A DNA stretch of 64,000 bases from Lachnospiraceae bacterium EP-SM-12S-S03 (GTDB lineage Bacteria > Bacillota > Clostridia > Lachnospirales > Lachnospiraceae), in NCBI GenBank assembly GCA_020540725.1, contig JAJBSL010000007.1:62001-126000 (forward strand), in the 5' to 3' direction. Every line of letters begins with the position of its first letter. Position 1 is the first letter of the stretch. This document shows, one piece after another, positions 43,590-53,154 of the stretch. The position numbers and the translations under genes were made by a program. The notes beneath the pieces were generated by a model. The model did no database searches. It was not told where the DNA came from and saw only the letters and a program-made list of their open reading frames with translations.

Positions 43590-45684
43590 GGTGCTTACTC
43601 CTTTCTTTCAACGCCTTCAATTCAGGGCTCTTTCCAAAAGTTGTCATAATGATCGGTTTATCAAAAATCATAAACATAGCCGGGAGAATCAAAATTACAA
43701 CAAACATACTGATCAGCGCTCCACGTGCAAGCAATGTACAGATAGAACCTATCATGTCTACCTTTGAATACAATGCCACTCCAAATGTTGCGGCAAAGAA
43801 ACTAAGCCCACTGCTTATGATTGATAACATACTTGTTTTATGCGCGATGGAAATCGCCTCCATCTTCGCTTTTCCTCTTAATCGTTCTTTCTGATACCTG
43901 CTTGTCATCAGGATCGCATAATCCACTGTTGCTCCAAGTTGTATCGTACCGATCACAATACTTGCTACAAATGGAAGGCTCGTTCCCTGGTAAAATGGAA
44001 TTGCCATATTAATGAAAATAGCAAATTCAATGACTGCTACAAGGATTACCGGTAAAAGGAAGGATTTGAATACAAGCAAGATAATAATAAAAATCGCAAT
44101 AATGGAAATGGTATTCACCGTCTGTAAGTCCACATCCGTTACATCCTGCAAGTCTTTCATAAGCGGGGCTTCACCAATCACCATCGTACTCTTGTCTGCC
44201 GCTTTTACAATCTTGTCGATCTTAGCAATCTGTTTGTTCACTTTCGGTGTAGCAGATTCATATTCGGAACAGACAAAAGCCAGTTCGTAATTATCACTTT
44301 CCAGCATTTCCTTCACCTCGTCCGGAATCATGGAATCCGGAATTGTAGGACCAAATAAGGAATCCATGCTGATGGTCCATTTCACACCGTCTACCTCGCC
44401 AATCTTCTCCATCATATCCCGCTTTACTTTATCATCCATATTTTTATTCATTAGAACCATATGAATGTTACTCATTTCGAAATCTTCTGCAAGTTTTTTG
44501 TTCGCTACATTTCCCGGAAGACTATCCGGTAAAGATTGTGCGATATTGTAATAAATCTTCGTGTGATTATTTCCATAAACTGCCGGAAGTAATAAAACCA
44601 GAAAAATAAGAATCCATGCTTTATAATGCTTTGTGATAAAAGCAGAGGATTTATCTACTGATTTTATCAACGGTCTGTGCTGTGTTTTCCCAATCGGTTT
44701 ATCAAAAATCAAAATCAATGACGGTAAAAGCGTCACACAACATAGCACACCGATCACTACACCTTTGGCCATAACAATTCCCAAATCTTTACCGAGCGCA
44801 AATGTCATAAAACAAAGCGCCACAAATCCGGCCACAGTTGTAACAGAACTTCCCACTACAGATTTAAACGTATTTGCAATCGCATGCCCCATGGCACGTT
44901 CTTTCTCCCCGGGAAATCTTCGTTTATTTTCCTCATAACTATTCAGAAGGAAAATGGAATAGTCCATCGTAACACCAAGCTGTAATACTGCCGTCAGCGC
45001 CTGAGTAATATAAGAAATCTGTCCCAAGAACAGATTGCTTCCCAAGTTGTATAAGATGGCCGCCCCGATACTGATCAGGAAAAATACCGGAACTAAAAAT
45101 GATGTTCCTGTAAGCTCCAACACAAGAAATGAAAGTATCGTCGCAATTACAACATATATCGGAAGTTCCTGAAGTGAAATGTTCTTGATATCCGTAACAA
45201 TTCCCGTCATTCCGCTTATAAAACACTGTTCTCCTACTACTTTACGCATCTCGGTCACTGCATCCATCGAATTGTCCGAAGATGTCGTATCATCAAAAAG
45301 TGCCAGCATCATCGTTGCATCCCCGTTAAAGAACGCAGTTCTCAAATCTTTCGGTATCATATCCACCGGCAAGGAAATATCTGCCGCATCATCATACCAA
45401 AGTACATCTTTCACATGCGGAATTTTACTGATTTTATTTTCCAGTTTCTGCACGTCTTTGAGTTCCATATCTTCTACTACAACCATGGAAAATGCTCCCA
45501 TTCCGTACTCATCCACCAGAATGTCCTGTCCCTTGACAGTTTCCAATTTTTCCGGCAGATAGCTTAGAAGGTCATAGTTGATCTTTGTCGCTGCCATTCC
45601 GAATATCGATGGAACAGTTAGCAGAATACAGATCATAAGAATGATAACTCTGTGTTTTGCAATCCATTTTCCTGTTTTGACCAT
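43576..45684 (-). CDS. MMPL/RND family exporter
   Basis: A 702-residue protein with the RND layout of two repeats, each with one membrane helix, a large extracytoplasmic loop and five more helices. First half: WIAKHRVIILMICILLTVPS, LGVTMDYSIFLLNSYEE; second half: LGATVDYAILMTSRYQKER. The GxxxDY motifs near helix 4 are the proton-relay region of MMPL proteins. Family members export lipids or hydrophobic drugs. GAGGAG precedes ATG 45684. It is divergent from the TetR gene and co-transcribed with the heptad-repeat protein. Confidence 0.92.
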   Translation of the reverse strand: MVKTGKWIAKHRVIILMICILLTVPSIFGMAATKINYDLLSYLPEKLETVKGQDILVDEYGMGAFSMVVVEDMELKDVQKLENKISKIPHVKDVLWYDDAADISLPVDMIPKDLRTAFFNGDATMMLALFDDTTSSDNSMDAVTEMRKVVGEQCFISGMTGIVTDIKNISLQELPIYVVIATILSFLVLELTGTSFLVPVFFLISIGAAILYNLGSNLFLGQISYITQALTAVLQLGVTMDYSIFLLNSYEENKRRFPGEKERAMGHAIANTFKSVVGSSVTTVAGFVALCFMTFALGKDLGIVMAKGVVIGVLCCVTLLPSLILIFDKPIGKTQHRPLIKSVDKSSAFITKHYKAWILIFLVLLLPAVYGNNHTKIYYNIAQSLPDSLPGNVANKKLAEDFEMSNIHMVLMNKNMDDKVKRDMMEKIGEVDGVKWTISMDSLFGPTIPDSMIPDEVKEMLESDNYELAFVCSEYESATPKVNKQIAKIDKIVKAADKSTMVIGEAPLMKDLQDVTDVDLQTVNTISIIAIFIIILLVFKSFLLPVILVAVIEFAIFINMAIPFYQGTSLPFVASIVIGTIQLGATVDYAILMTSRYQKERLRGKAKMEAISIAHKTSMLSIISSGLSFFAATFGVALYSKVDMIGSICTLLARGALISMFVVILILPAMFMIFDKPIIMTTFGKSPELKALKERSKHHEQK

Positions 45685-45720
45685 TCTTTTTCATCTCCTC
45701 AAATCTTTTCTACACTAAAC

Positions 45721-45749
45721 ATCATATACAAGAAATGACTATTAGTCAA
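45721..45749 (-). promoter_or_regulatory. MMPL promoter overlapped by the dyad TGACTATTAGTCA
   Basis: Minus-strand TTGACT (45744-45749), 17-bp spacer, TATGAT (45721-45726). The perfect 13-mer palindrome TGACTA-T-TAGTCA at 45736-45748 covers the -35 box and is a likely site for the divergent TetR regulator. Confidence 0.65.
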
Positions 45750-45776
45750 TACCCAAAATGAATTCCGGTCATTTTC

Positions 45777-45805
45777 TTGACAAAATAGCATTTTTCGGCA
45801 ATAAT
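45777..45805 (+). promoter_or_regulatory. Promoter of the TetR gene at 45876
   Basis: Plus-strand TTGACA (45777-45782), 17-bp spacer, AATAAT (45800-45805). The start site would lie about 60 nt before the ATG. Confidence 0.5.
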
Positions 45806-45875
45806 AGTAAATGAATATAACACATTCTATTTTCTGACCACGAATTATCCTTGACAATCAGCAGGAGGCATAAAC

Positions 45876-46487
45876 ATGGGAAAAATTGATATCAAGAAAA
45901 AAGTAAAAGAGAACGCTCTTTTTCAAAATGCGTTTGACCTTTTTACAAATAAAGGATTTGCTAAGACTACAATTTCTGATATTGTAGAACGGGCCGGGCT
46001 TGCCAAAGGAACTTTCTATCTATATTTTAAAGATAAGTATGATTTGAGAGACAAGCTCATCGTCCATAAAGCAGCACAACTTTTTACAGAGGCTCATCAG
46101 GAAATTTTAGATCAGTCTGTAGAAGGATTCGAAAACCAGATTCTGTGTATGACCGACTACATCATTGACCGGTTTAAAAAAGAACATAATCTTCTGCAAT
46201 TTATTGCAAAGAATCTGTCCTGGGGCGTTTTCAAAAATGTTTTCGGTAACTCAAATGAAAAGGAATCTGTACCGTTTTACCGTTATTATCTTCACTCTAT
46301 GGAACAGTATCAGATTACCTGCGAAAAGCCGGAAATTATGCTTTTCACCATTATCGAGCTGATTGGCTCCACATGCTATAACTGTATCATTTTGGAACAA
46401 CCGGTTACAATGGACGAATACCTTCCATATCTTCATAAATCCATATTAAAAATTGTGGAAGTATTTACAGAAGATAATATGACATAA
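45876..46487 (+). CDS. TetR/AcrR family transcriptional regulator
   Basis: The 203-residue protein has a typical N-terminal helix-turn-helix (NAFDLFTNKGFAKTTISDIV, AGLAKGTFYLYFKDKYDL) and a C-terminal effector domain. AGGAGG precedes the ATG. It is divergent from the MMPL/heptad operon and 17 nt upstream of an ArsP_2-like permease, so it may control both directions. The palindrome in the MMPL promoter is the best operator candidate. Confidence 0.92.
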   Translation: MGKIDIKKKVKENALFQNAFDLFTNKGFAKTTISDIVERAGLAKGTFYLYFKDKYDLRDKLIVHKAAQLFTEAHQEILDQSVEGFENQILCMTDYIIDRFKKEHNLLQFIAKNLSWGVFKNVFGNSNEKESVPFYRYYLHSMEQYQITCEKPEIMLFTIIELIGSTCYNCIILEQPVTMDEYLPYLHKSILKIVEVFTEDNMT

Positions 46488-46504
46488 AAGAGGTGATAGA
46501 CGCT

Positions 46505-47347
46505 ATGATTTTTGATATTATTCTAGACGCAGCAAAGGACAGCATACGGCTTCTTCCGTTTCTTTTCCTTGCATTTTTGATACTGGAACTTTTAGAGTGC
46601 TATTCTGACAGGCTAAATCAGAAAATGTTAATCCGCTTTCGAAAAGCGGGACCTTTTCTCGGTGCTCTGCTCGGATGTATCCCGGAATGTGGAATCCCCG
46701 TACTTGGCGCCAATTTATTTGCTGCTTCGTTGATTTCACCGGGAACATTGCTTTCCGTCTTCCTTTCTACATCTGATGAGGCAATACTTGTTTTATTAGG
46801 GACAACAAATGGATCTTCTATTATTCCAAAGCTTCTCTTTGTGAAATTTATCATCGCCGTTATCGTTGGATATAGTATTGATCTTTTCTTTGCGAAATAT
46901 TTTGAAACCCCAAAGAAAGCAATGACCGAATCACATACTTGTAGTTGTTGCGGTCATAGTTCCCATATTTTCACACACGCATTGCAGCATACACTAAGTT
47001 TATTTTTGTACATCTTTTTATTCACTCTGGCGCTGAATTTTCTTTTGGAAATCATCGGTTTTTCCAAACTGGCTTCGCTCCTTTTGAAAGATTCTCTGTT
47101 TCAACCGATTCTGACTGCGGTAATCGGGTTGATACCAAGCTGTGCTTCTTCCATTCTGCTTACTAAGCTATATGCACAAGGAATCCTCAGCTTTGCATCC
47201 TTCATATCCGGCCTTTGTGCAAGCACCGGTGTGGGACTTGTTGTACTTTTAAAAATATATCCGAAACAAAATATATTCCGAAAGATATTGGCAGCACTTT
47301 TGATTGCTTCTACCGGAGCCGGAATCATTCTATCTTTGCTTGGATAA
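46505..47347 (+). CDS. ArsP_2-type putative heavy-metal permease
   Basis: A 280-residue protein with about eight to ten hydrophobic segments in two homologous halves; each has a GCIPECGIPVLGANLF or GLIPSCASSILLTKLY motif (IPxCG/A), the ArsP_2 'putative 10TM heavy-metal exporter' pattern. A Cys/His-rich cytosolic loop, HTCSCCGHSSH, separates the halves and could bind metal. I choose ATG 46505, with AGAGGTGAT upstream; GTG 46493 is the alternative. It follows the TetR gene as one transcript. The substrate is unknown. Confidence 0.8.
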   Translation: MIFDIILDAAKDSIRLLPFLFLAFLILELLECYSDRLNQKMLIRFRKAGPFLGALLGCIPECGIPVLGANLFAASLISPGTLLSVFLSTSDEAILVLLGTTNGSSIIPKLLFVKFIIAVIVGYSIDLFFAKYFETPKKAMTESHTCSCCGHSSHIFTHALQHTLSLFLYIFLFTLALNFLLEIIGFSKLASLLLKDSLFQPILTAVIGLIPSCASSILLTKLYAQGILSFASFISGLCASTGVGLVVLLKIYPKQNIFRKILAALLIASTGAGIILSLLG

Positions 47348-47359
47348 TAAAATTTACTG

Positions 47360-47393
47360 AACTGTAAAAGGGAGTCTTCTCCCTCTACAGTTT
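47360..47393. terminator. Bidirectional terminator between permease and apbE
   Basis: Arms AACTGTA...GGGAG and CTCCC...TACAGTT form a long stem with a small internal mismatch. The flanking A- and T-rich sequences suit termination on either strand. Confidence 0.75.
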
Positions 47394-47410
47394 AGCAAAA
47401 CTATTTCTTC

Positions 47411-48454
47411 TTACTTTGCATAAGTAAGAGGAATCTTCTCTTCAAATTGGTCACTGAAATGTGTTTTCCCATCTTCTGTAATAAATACTGCCTGCGTATC
47501 CGGCAGACTATTGATTAGTGCAAGTCCCTGATCCAGCCCCAACGCAAAACATGTAGTACTCAGGCCGTCCCCATCTACGGATTCTTCCGATATGATCGTT
47601 ACAGACACCAGGTTATTTTCATAAGGATAACCATTCTTTGGATTCAAAATGTGATGATAGATTTTCCCATCCTTTTCAAAATATCGTTCATAAATTCCGG
47701 AAGAAACTACGGATCGGTCTCGAATTTCTGCTGTGGCTAATGTTTCATTCCGTTCTGCAAAAGGTTTCTGTATTCCCACATGGAAAGCGTTTCCATCCGG
47801 ATGTTCTCCAACACAGAGTACATTACCTCCCAGATCGATAATGGCACTTTCTACTCCCTTTGATATGAGAAATTCTTTCATTTTGTCTGCAATATATCCT
47901 TTCGCAATGGCTCCCAACTCAATCCCCATTCCTTCTTGCTCGAAACGAATCCTGTTCTCTTCTAATTTTACTTTCTCGAATCCCACGCGGTTCACTGCAT
48001 CCGAAATATCCTTTGCATCGGGAATCACTTTTTCTCCGGAAGTAAAATCCCATAGAGAGGAAACCGGTTCAATCGTAATGTCAAATGCTCCTTTAGATAA
48101 TCGACTGTAATACAGACCTTTTTCAATCAATTCTGCACACTCATCAGACAAAATATAATATCCGTCTTCCTGTGGAAGCGTTCCTGCATTCAACTTGTAT
48201 ATTTCACTGTCCGAACGGGTACGGCTGAACATTTTCTCATATTTATCACAAAGATCCATAACCTCATTCAGCACCTTCTCATCTTTTGAATCATAAATTG
48301 TCACTTTCACAATGGTGTTCAACTTAAAATCTGTAGTTGTGATCGGCTGTTCCTGATTTTGCTGTTTTCCATAAAGAAAAACAAAAGACAACAATACAAT
48401 AACCGTAACAATTGCCATCCCTATTTTTCTTTTATTCTCTATTATTTTCTGCAT
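47411..48454 (-). CDS. apbE: FAD:protein FMN transferase (ApbE)
   Basis: Attaches FMN covalently to threonine of flavoproteins such as Rnf or Nqr subunits. The 347 residues begin with a membrane anchor (IGMAIVTVIVLLSFVFLYG) without a lipobox cysteine, so it faces outward. ApbE motifs are FSRTRSDSEIYKLN, ELGAIAKGYIADKM (FAD site), GGNVLCVGEHPDG and YHHILNPKNGYP with the metal-binding region SVDGDGLSTTCFALG. No acceptor subunit is encoded nearby. Confidence 0.93.
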   Translation of the reverse strand: MQKIIENKRKIGMAIVTVIVLLSFVFLYGKQQNQEQPITTTDFKLNTIVKVTIYDSKDEKVLNEVMDLCDKYEKMFSRTRSDSEIYKLNAGTLPQEDGYYILSDECAELIEKGLYYSRLSKGAFDITIEPVSSLWDFTSGEKVIPDAKDISDAVNRVGFEKVKLEENRIRFEQEGMGIELGAIAKGYIADKMKEFLISKGVESAIIDLGGNVLCVGEHPDGNAFHVGIQKPFAERNETLATAEIRDRSVVSSGIYERYFEKDGKIYHHILNPKNGYPYENNLVSVTIISEESVDGDGLSTTCFALGLDQGLALINSLPDTQAVFITEDGKTHFSDQFEEKIPLTYAK

Positions 48455-48551
48455 CTTTAACTCTGTCCCTTACTTTCAATTGTATTTCTTTCTGCAGATA
48501 AATCATATTTTATCTCTACCGGCGCAGCAACCCCTCTACTTCTCACTTGTT

Positions 48552-48974
48552 TTAGAAAATCTGTACCTTACTTGCCTCTTCGCATTTCAGTTCTTTTTTC
48601 AGATCCACAAAATACTGGCGTTGTTGTTTCTGAAGATATTTCCCAACGAATGGTTTCATATAGAATTTCTTGGCTGTCACACTTTCCGTAAAGTCCAGTG
48701 TTGTTTTCTCTCCTTGCGGATAAAACTTTCCAGTCCAAGTGCCTTTTATGTTTTCATTTTCCACTTTAAATTCCCAAAGATGATACCGTTTCTTTTTTGT
48801 AATTTTAAATATAGTCGGAATCCCTTCTTTAGAATACTCGATGAATCTGCTGTTATCAATTATCTTGATTCTGTCGATATCACTTCTCCATTTGTAATTA
48901 GATAAATCTGTCACTGTGTCCCACACTTTCTCAATCGGACAAAGGAACGTGACTTTGATATTTGCAGTTGACAT
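48552..48974 (-). CDS. SRPBCC family protein
   Basis: The 140-residue protein begins STANIKVTFLCPIEKVWDTVTDLSNYKWRSDI, the polyketide-cyclase/START-like opening, with strands then a long C-terminal helix, a small hydrophobic cavity fold that binds lipophilic ligands. The precise ligand is unknown. It stands alone between apbE and the FKBP gene, with a ribosome site AGGTG before ATG 48974. Confidence 0.82.
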   Translation of the reverse strand: MSTANIKVTFLCPIEKVWDTVTDLSNYKWRSDIDRIKIIDNSRFIEYSKEGIPTIFKITKKKRYHLWEFKVENENIKGTWTGKFYPQGEKTTLDFTESVTAKKFYMKPFVGKYLQKQQRQYFVDLKKELKCEEASKVQIF

Positions 48975-49135
48975 AAGAACACCTCCATTTTCATTTCGTT
49001 CTTATTAGCATTTAACATTGTTCCTAAAATGAGTATACCATATTTATGTTCTGTTGTATTGTTAAGATTTATTTGCCGGTTATAAAAATATGCAAATCCA
49101 AAGTCTACCTTTGAATCTGCATATTTTCGTCTACC

Positions 49136-50329
49136 TTATTCGTATATCCCGTTGATAACAACTTCGAACACCGCATCTTTTCCATTCAATTCTTCATTTC
49201 CATAATTGTCCGGGAATGTTACATTTACTTCCACGGTATCTCCTACATGGGCTCCGATGAGTTGTTCTTCAAAGTCATCGATATACTGTCCGGAACCTAT
49301 GGTAAGATCTGTTCCTGCTCCGTTTGTATTTCCACCATCAAATTCCACCCCGTCCACAGTTCCTACATAATCAATATTTACGGTATCTCCATTTTTTATC
49401 GCAATGCTTGTATCTGTCGAAAGCGTGTTGCCTGATGTATCGGAATCTTCAGAAGTATCCGATGAATCTGCCGAAGACTCACTCCCTGCGCTTGTTTGAT
49501 TGCTGCTGTCCGCACTTTCATCCTTTTTGTTATCATGATGAACTGCAAGCCAGATTCCTACGGCGACTACCGCAAGAATAATGAGCATAGCTGCAAAGGA
49601 TTTCACTTCTTTTCCTGAAAAATGAATTTTTTCTTTCTCTTCTGCTTCTTTCAGACGTTTCAGTGCTTCCCGGCATACGTTCTGTTGCATAATTTCTGCC
49701 TTATTCTTTGGCTTCTGTCTCAAAACTTGTTCCAGTGTACTTACCGGTGTATTTTCCTGAATATCCATCGTCCGAAGATTAAAACCGTTCCTCTTAAGGA
49801 AGCGAAGTCGTTTCACCCCATCCTTTTGCTTTGCAGTTTCTACCAGAAATCTAATCGTTATCTCCGGCGGTATATAATCCACACTTACACATTTTGCAGC
49901 CTGAAATACATGCTCATCCGCATCTGCAAGATAACACAAATATTGATTCCCCTCTGCAGTTTTCAATACTTTTTCTGCCATTTGTCTGCAATCGCTCAAA
50001 CATGCCATCTTCATCAGCCATGGAAGCATTTCCTTATTTCCCAAATCAAATTTTCTGCCATATTTTAAGAATACTTCCTTCATAAATGTGCTGTTATGAT
50101 AATTGGTCATATCCAAACGGAACATTTCTGCCGTGAAGAACTTTATCTGCTTTTCCAGCTCTTTTATGATATCATGGCTTTTCAAAGCGATCATATCTGC
50201 AATCAGTTTTTCCCGTTCTTGTTCATCTTCAATTTCAGAGAGAGCATTTTTCTTAAGCAGGGCAAGTACCCCTGCCCTGTCGTATTTTTTTATTGCTTCA
50301 TATAGATCTGTTTGCTCCGTATGCACCAC
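49136..50329 (-). CDS. Membrane-anchored extracytoplasmic FKBP-type peptidyl-prolyl isomerase
   Basis: The 397-residue protein has a cytosolic helical N-terminal half (residues 1-240, ankyrin-like character, for example AIKKYDRAGVLALLKKNAL), one membrane helix (about 245-263, SFAAMLIILAVVAVGIWLAV), a Ser/Asp-rich spacer (270-305) and a C-terminal FKBP fold: NGDTVNIDYVGTVDGVEF, the IGSGQYIDDFEEQLIGA loop and VTFPDNYGNEELNGK. An isomerase outside joined to a scaffold inside is unusual. It precedes the DUF4340 gene by about 20 nt in gene order and could fold secreted proteins. Confidence 0.8.
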   Translation of the reverse strand: MVHTEQTDLYEAIKKYDRAGVLALLKKNALSEIEDEQEREKLIADMIALKSHDIIKELEKQIKFFTAEMFRLDMTNYHNSTFMKEVFLKYGRKFDLGNKEMLPWLMKMACLSDCRQMAEKVLKTAEGNQYLCYLADADEHVFQAAKCVSVDYIPPEITIRFLVETAKQKDGVKRLRFLKRNGFNLRTMDIQENTPVSTLEQVLRQKPKNKAEIMQQNVCREALKRLKEAEEKEKIHFSGKEVKSFAAMLIILAVVAVGIWLAVHHDNKKDESADSSNQTSAGSESSADSSDTSEDSDTSGNTLSTDTSIAIKNGDTVNIDYVGTVDGVEFDGGNTNGAGTDLTIGSGQYIDDFEEQLIGAHVGDTVEVNVTFPDNYGNEELNGKDAVFEVVINGIYE

Positions 50330-50351
50330 ATCACCTCTTTTCTTCTAGTTC

Positions 50352-51749
50352 TTATTCATTCAACACAATTGCATTGACCGCCTCTATCAAATCTACCACA
50401 TGGCTTCTGTCAAGAAGAGCAAGCGGTTTCCCGTCAAGCACGGCAAGACAACTGCTTCCATTATACCGGTAAAGTTCTACCGTCACTTCCGGATATGTTT
50501 TATTATCCAAGTGAATGGTCAGACCGATTTCTTCTTTTTGCGATGGTTCTTTGTCTGTGAACTTAGAAACGTTCAGCCCGGATAATGCTGTCTCGAACTT
50601 ATCCGCTTCTACTTTTTTATCATTATAGTACCAGACAGTTTCATCGTTTTCTTTCTTGGCCGTCAATGTATAATCATTTCCTTCCAGAGAAATATCTATC
50701 GACTTGATATCCTCAATATTTGCCGTAAATACTTCTTGATGCCTCAAATCATTATAGTCGGCTTTCATAAGCGCTTTGTAATCTTCTCCGGATATTTTGT
50801 AAACGATCTTTGAATTTCCTACCCGTGCATAAGCTGTAATCTCTTCTTCATCAGAATCTGATTGTGCCGCTTTTTTCTCTTCCGGATCCCGTGAAATATG
50901 AAGTACAAATTCTTTGGCTTCTACTTTCTCTTTATCATTGTTTTTCACTTCGTATTCCATAGTCATTGTAAGATCCGGTTGATCCAAACCATATTTTGCC
51001 AGTTCTTCATCTGTGGCATGGTACGTCATATATTGCCCAAAGTTCAAATTGGTTACAGTATCCAAATAAGCCTTTACATTCAATGTATCAAGCGAAAGAA
51101 GTTCACTGCCGTCTTTCATGAAATACACATCATCCTTACAGTATGTTTGCTGACTATCCTCTTCATAAACGATTTGGTAGTTTTCTTCTCCTTCATACTG
51201 AATGGCTTTCGTCTCACTAAGATCCGGAATTGTGTCATTCTTTATCATGTCTTTCAATTCCAGATTAAAACTTTCCAAAGGATCTTCTTTCACCAGATAT
51301 ACATTCCCGTCTCCAATAGAAACATATCTTTCCGAATCCATTTTGCTGTAATCCCCTAATTTAATTTCATAGGACTTATCCTTTGTTTTGATATCAATGG
51401 TACAAAGAGGGTCATCTAAACCGTATTGTCCATAGTCCTTTACGTCTTCAATGACAAAGGACACACCAAACTCTTGAAATGTTTTCAGAAGTTTTTTCAC
51501 CTTTTTCTCATTGACCGGAAATGACTCATCTTCATCGTACACCCAGGAATCCTCTTTGTGAAATGCAAGTTTCCCTTTCTCGTTTTCCCAGGAAAGTGAA
51601 GTCACATCATCACTGTCAATATTCAAAATGACTTTATCACTATTTTTAATCTTCTCCTTTTTTTCTTCCTGTCTGCTGACAATGAAAGTCAGCAGACAGA
51701 CGGCAGCCAGAATTCCAAGGAGTATATACAACTTCTTAGCCCTTTTCAT
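50352..51749 (-). CDS. DUF4340 domain protein of a Gld-type ABC system
   Basis: A protein of about 465 residues with an N-terminal membrane anchor (LYILLGILAAVCLLTFIVS), then extracytoplasmic repeats of a DUF4340-like beta fold (DVTSLSWENEKGKLAFHKED, DPLCTIDIKTKDKSYEIKLGDYS and similar copies). ATG 51749 follows AAGGAGG; the open frame starts seven codons earlier. The gene begins inside the 3' end of the GldG-like gene (14-nt overlap). Function is unknown; it is the fourth member of a conserved ABC export set. Confidence 0.85.
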   Translation of the reverse strand: MKRAKKLYILLGILAAVCLLTFIVSRQEEKKEKIKNSDKVILNIDSDDVTSLSWENEKGKLAFHKEDSWVYDEDESFPVNEKKVKKLLKTFQEFGVSFVIEDVKDYGQYGLDDPLCTIDIKTKDKSYEIKLGDYSKMDSERYVSIGDGNVYLVKEDPLESFNLELKDMIKNDTIPDLSETKAIQYEGEENYQIVYEEDSQQTYCKDDVYFMKDGSELLSLDTLNVKAYLDTVTNLNFGQYMTYHATDEELAKYGLDQPDLTMTMEYEVKNNDKEKVEAKEFVLHISRDPEEKKAAQSDSDEEEITAYARVGNSKIVYKISGEDYKALMKADYNDLRHQEVFTANIEDIKSIDISLEGNDYTLTAKKENDETVWYYNDKKVEADKFETALSGLNVSKFTDKEPSQKEEIGLTIHLDNKTYPEVTVELYRYNGSSCLAVLDGKPLALLDRSHVVDLIEAVNAIVLNE

Positions 51750-53154
51750 TCTTTCTCCTCCTTCGCACAATTACTACAATACCTGTAACAATGAATGCAA
51801 GCGGGAAGACTCCAATCATCATTGTCTTTAACAAGGATGAAGTAGACTCGTCAATTGTCAGGTAATTATAATTCAATGACTTGCTACGGATGGAAACCGC
51901 ATCTCTTTCTCCTACAAGCGAAGATAATGCGTTCATTCCCATATCCAGGTTGGCACCGGATGAATAAGAATTATACATATCTTCCAGGAATAACGAAGAG
52001 GAGAACCATACAATCTGTCCATCATTATCTGCATCAATAGACACTGCCAATGTAAACGGTCCATCTGTATCCCCATCTTCTTTCTCATAAGTTTCCAGAT
52101 TATAACCGGCCTTCTTGCTGAAAGCTGTGTCTGATGTTGTCAGAAGTTCCGTTACACGTCCGGCCGTATCCTTTACCGTGAGTCCCTGTGCAATCGGAAG
52201 AATCGCATAGTAATTCTCTTCGATCAGAGGATCTGTGATATCACTGCTTTGCAGATCCGGCAGAAGAATATATGGCTGCTGGAATGCGTAGTGTTCCCGA
52301 TCTTCTTCTACTACGATTCCATCCGTTGTTTCTACTCCATAGTCGGACAGAAGGCTGTAAAGATTCGTAAGGCTTCCATTTTCTGTCGGTCCTGCTGCCA
52401 CCATCATTTTTCCACCATTCGCTACATAATCTGCCAGTATTTCTTTTTCCTCTGCGGAAATGTCACTGGTTGGGGCGTAAATGAGAATTGCATCTGCATC
52501 TTCCGGAACTTTATCTTCATTCAGAAGGGAAAAGCTTTCCGTCTGCATATTTTCACGTTCAATCTGCTTGCTGAACGTCTCTGGAAGTTCTGCTTCCCCA
52601 TGTCCTTCCAACACATAGTTTTTCGGCAGTTTATCTGAAATCACATAATCAATCGCCGAAGTGATTGCCCCTTCCCCATCAAAAGAAGAACTTGAGGAAT
52701 AGCCGGTTGCATCTGTCTGTGTCACATAAATATCGTTATAGCTGATATAACGGTTTTTATCGCCGCATTCCACTATCAAACTGTTATTCGGCACTTCCTC
52801 GGAAGTATATTTATCTGTAAATGTCGGATAAACATCCGGATTTTTCTTCACCACTTCTATGTGATCTGACAAACTCTCATACTTTTCAAGCAGATTTTCA
52901 ATTACGTCATCTTCCTTGTCAGCCTGAACGATCCAATAGATTTTTACGTCCTTCTTCAATGCATTCACAACTGCTTTTGTATTACTTGTAATCGAATATA
53001 GTTTTGTAGAACTGATATCATATTTTGTCAAGTTTCCAGGCAAAATGGATGCCAGCACATTCACTACAATCAGAATTGCCAGTACAATGAGGGTTACAAG
53101 CAACGAATAGGTTCCACCTTTTAGAGCAATACGGTTCTTATTTTTCTTTTCCAT
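51736..53154 (-). CDS. GldG-like ABC-associated membrane protein
   Basis: The 472-residue protein has an N-terminal membrane segment (LLVTLIVLAILIVVNVLAS), an extracytoplasmic domain of GldG/IFT52-like character (LPKNYVLEGHGEAELPETF, LIYAPTSDISAEEKEILADYV, GGKMMVAAGPT), and a C-terminal membrane helix (MMIGVFPLAFIVTGIVVIV) followed by basic residues. In Bacteroidetes GldG works with GldA/GldF in gliding and secretion; in Firmicutes the role is open. It adjoins permease and ATPase genes on the same strand. Confidence 0.88.
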   Translation of the reverse strand: MEKKNKNRIALKGGTYSLLVTLIVLAILIVVNVLASILPGNLTKYDISSTKLYSITSNTKAVVNALKKDVKIYWIVQADKEDDVIENLLEKYESLSDHIEVVKKNPDVYPTFTDKYTSEEVPNNSLIVECGDKNRYISYNDIYVTQTDATGYSSSSSFDGEGAITSAIDYVISDKLPKNYVLEGHGEAELPETFSKQIERENMQTESFSLLNEDKVPEDADAILIYAPTSDISAEEKEILADYVANGGKMMVAAGPTENGSLTNLYSLLSDYGVETTDGIVVEEDREHYAFQQPYILLPDLQSSDITDPLIEENYYAILPIAQGLTVKDTAGRVTELLTTSDTAFSKKAGYNLETYEKEDGDTDGPFTLAVSIDADNDGQIVWFSSSLFLEDMYNSYSSGANLDMGMNALSSLVGERDAVSIRSKSLNYNYLTIDESTSSLLKTMMIGVFPLAFIVTGIVVIVRRRRKNEKG

